Below are positions 7,165-7,191 of a stretch of 7,191 nucleotides of DNA, piece after piece. The notes under the pieces are model-generated. The model was not told the DNA's origin and searched no databases. It saw nothing but the letters and a program-made list of their open reading frames with translations. The DNA comes from Bacteroidales bacterium (GTDB lineage: Bacteria > Bacteroidota > Bacteroidia > Bacteroidales > JAAUTT01): positions 1 through 7,191 of the forward strand of contig JANXXY010000429.1 in the NCBI GenBank assembly GCA_025350365.1, read 5' to 3'. The position numbers and the translations under genes are program-made. Each line of letters begins with the position of its first letter. The stretch's first letter is position 1.

Positions 7165-7191
7165 AAGATTCTTCGCTTCGCTCAGAATGAC
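7165..7191. repeat. Edge of a probable dispersed intergenic repeat
   Basis: The last 27 bases contain ATTCT (7168-7172) and AGAAT (7184-7188) around TCGCTTCGCTC. On the minus strand the core reads CATTCTGAGCGAAGCG then AAGAATC, with the unit GCGAA twice in tandem. From memory, this sequence type recurs in intergenic DNA of many environmental bacterial genomes, including Bacteroidota; I cannot search for it here. It is more GC-rich than its surroundings and is cut by the window edge, so its full extent is unknown. Confidence 0.5.

Noticed and set aside
1..7191. CRISPR array, tRNA, insertion sequence, phage or defence module
   Set aside because: No regularly spaced repeats, tRNA-like folds, transposase or phage motifs were seen; all three large genes are complete housekeeping-type families.

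Overview
The window looks like ordinary chromosomal DNA from an AT-rich member of the Bacteroidota. Three observations support this. The -7 promoter octamer typical of the phylum (TAnnTTTG) lies in front of two of the three genes, and a close variant lies in front of the third. None of the starts has a clear Shine-Dalgarno sequence. The central gene is a fused alpha-beta 2-oxoacid dehydrogenase E1 of a type I associate with Bacteroidota. I cannot name the genus.

Layout: (1) 1-128 holds a terminator hairpin serving the first gene. (2) 129-2276 (minus) encodes a seven-transmembrane HD phosphohydrolase of the PgpH type, a predicted cyclic-di-AMP phosphodiesterase. (3) 2277-2649 is a 373-base divergent control region with a promoter at each edge and a long GGGT/ACCC inverted repeat between them. 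(4) 2650-5103 (plus) encodes the thiamine-diphosphate-dependent E1, with alpha and beta halves in one chain. (5) 5104-5303 is a convergent AT-rich spacer. (6) 5304-7019 (minus) encodes an APC-superfamily amino acid permease of the cationic amino acid transporter (CAT) type with a GTG start. (7) 7020-7191 carries the permease promoter, a three-codon mini-ORF, and at the window edge a short sequence that resembles a dispersed intergenic repeat.

Each gene appears to be its own transcription unit: the first two diverge, and the second and third converge. No operon links them. A loose link is possible, since the permease imports amino acids, the E1 oxidises 2-oxoacids that can come from amino acids, and cyclic-di-AMP often governs osmolyte and amino acid transport. 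That is inference only.

I found no CRISPR array, tRNA, rRNA, transposase, phage gene or defence system, and no convincing new multi-gene system. The points most worth a second look are small: a promoter element abutting the longest E1 start codon, an NN-to-DD change in the E1 thiamine-diphosphate motif, a mini-ORF ending one base before the permease GTG, the GGGT/ACCC inverted repeat, and the edge repeat.
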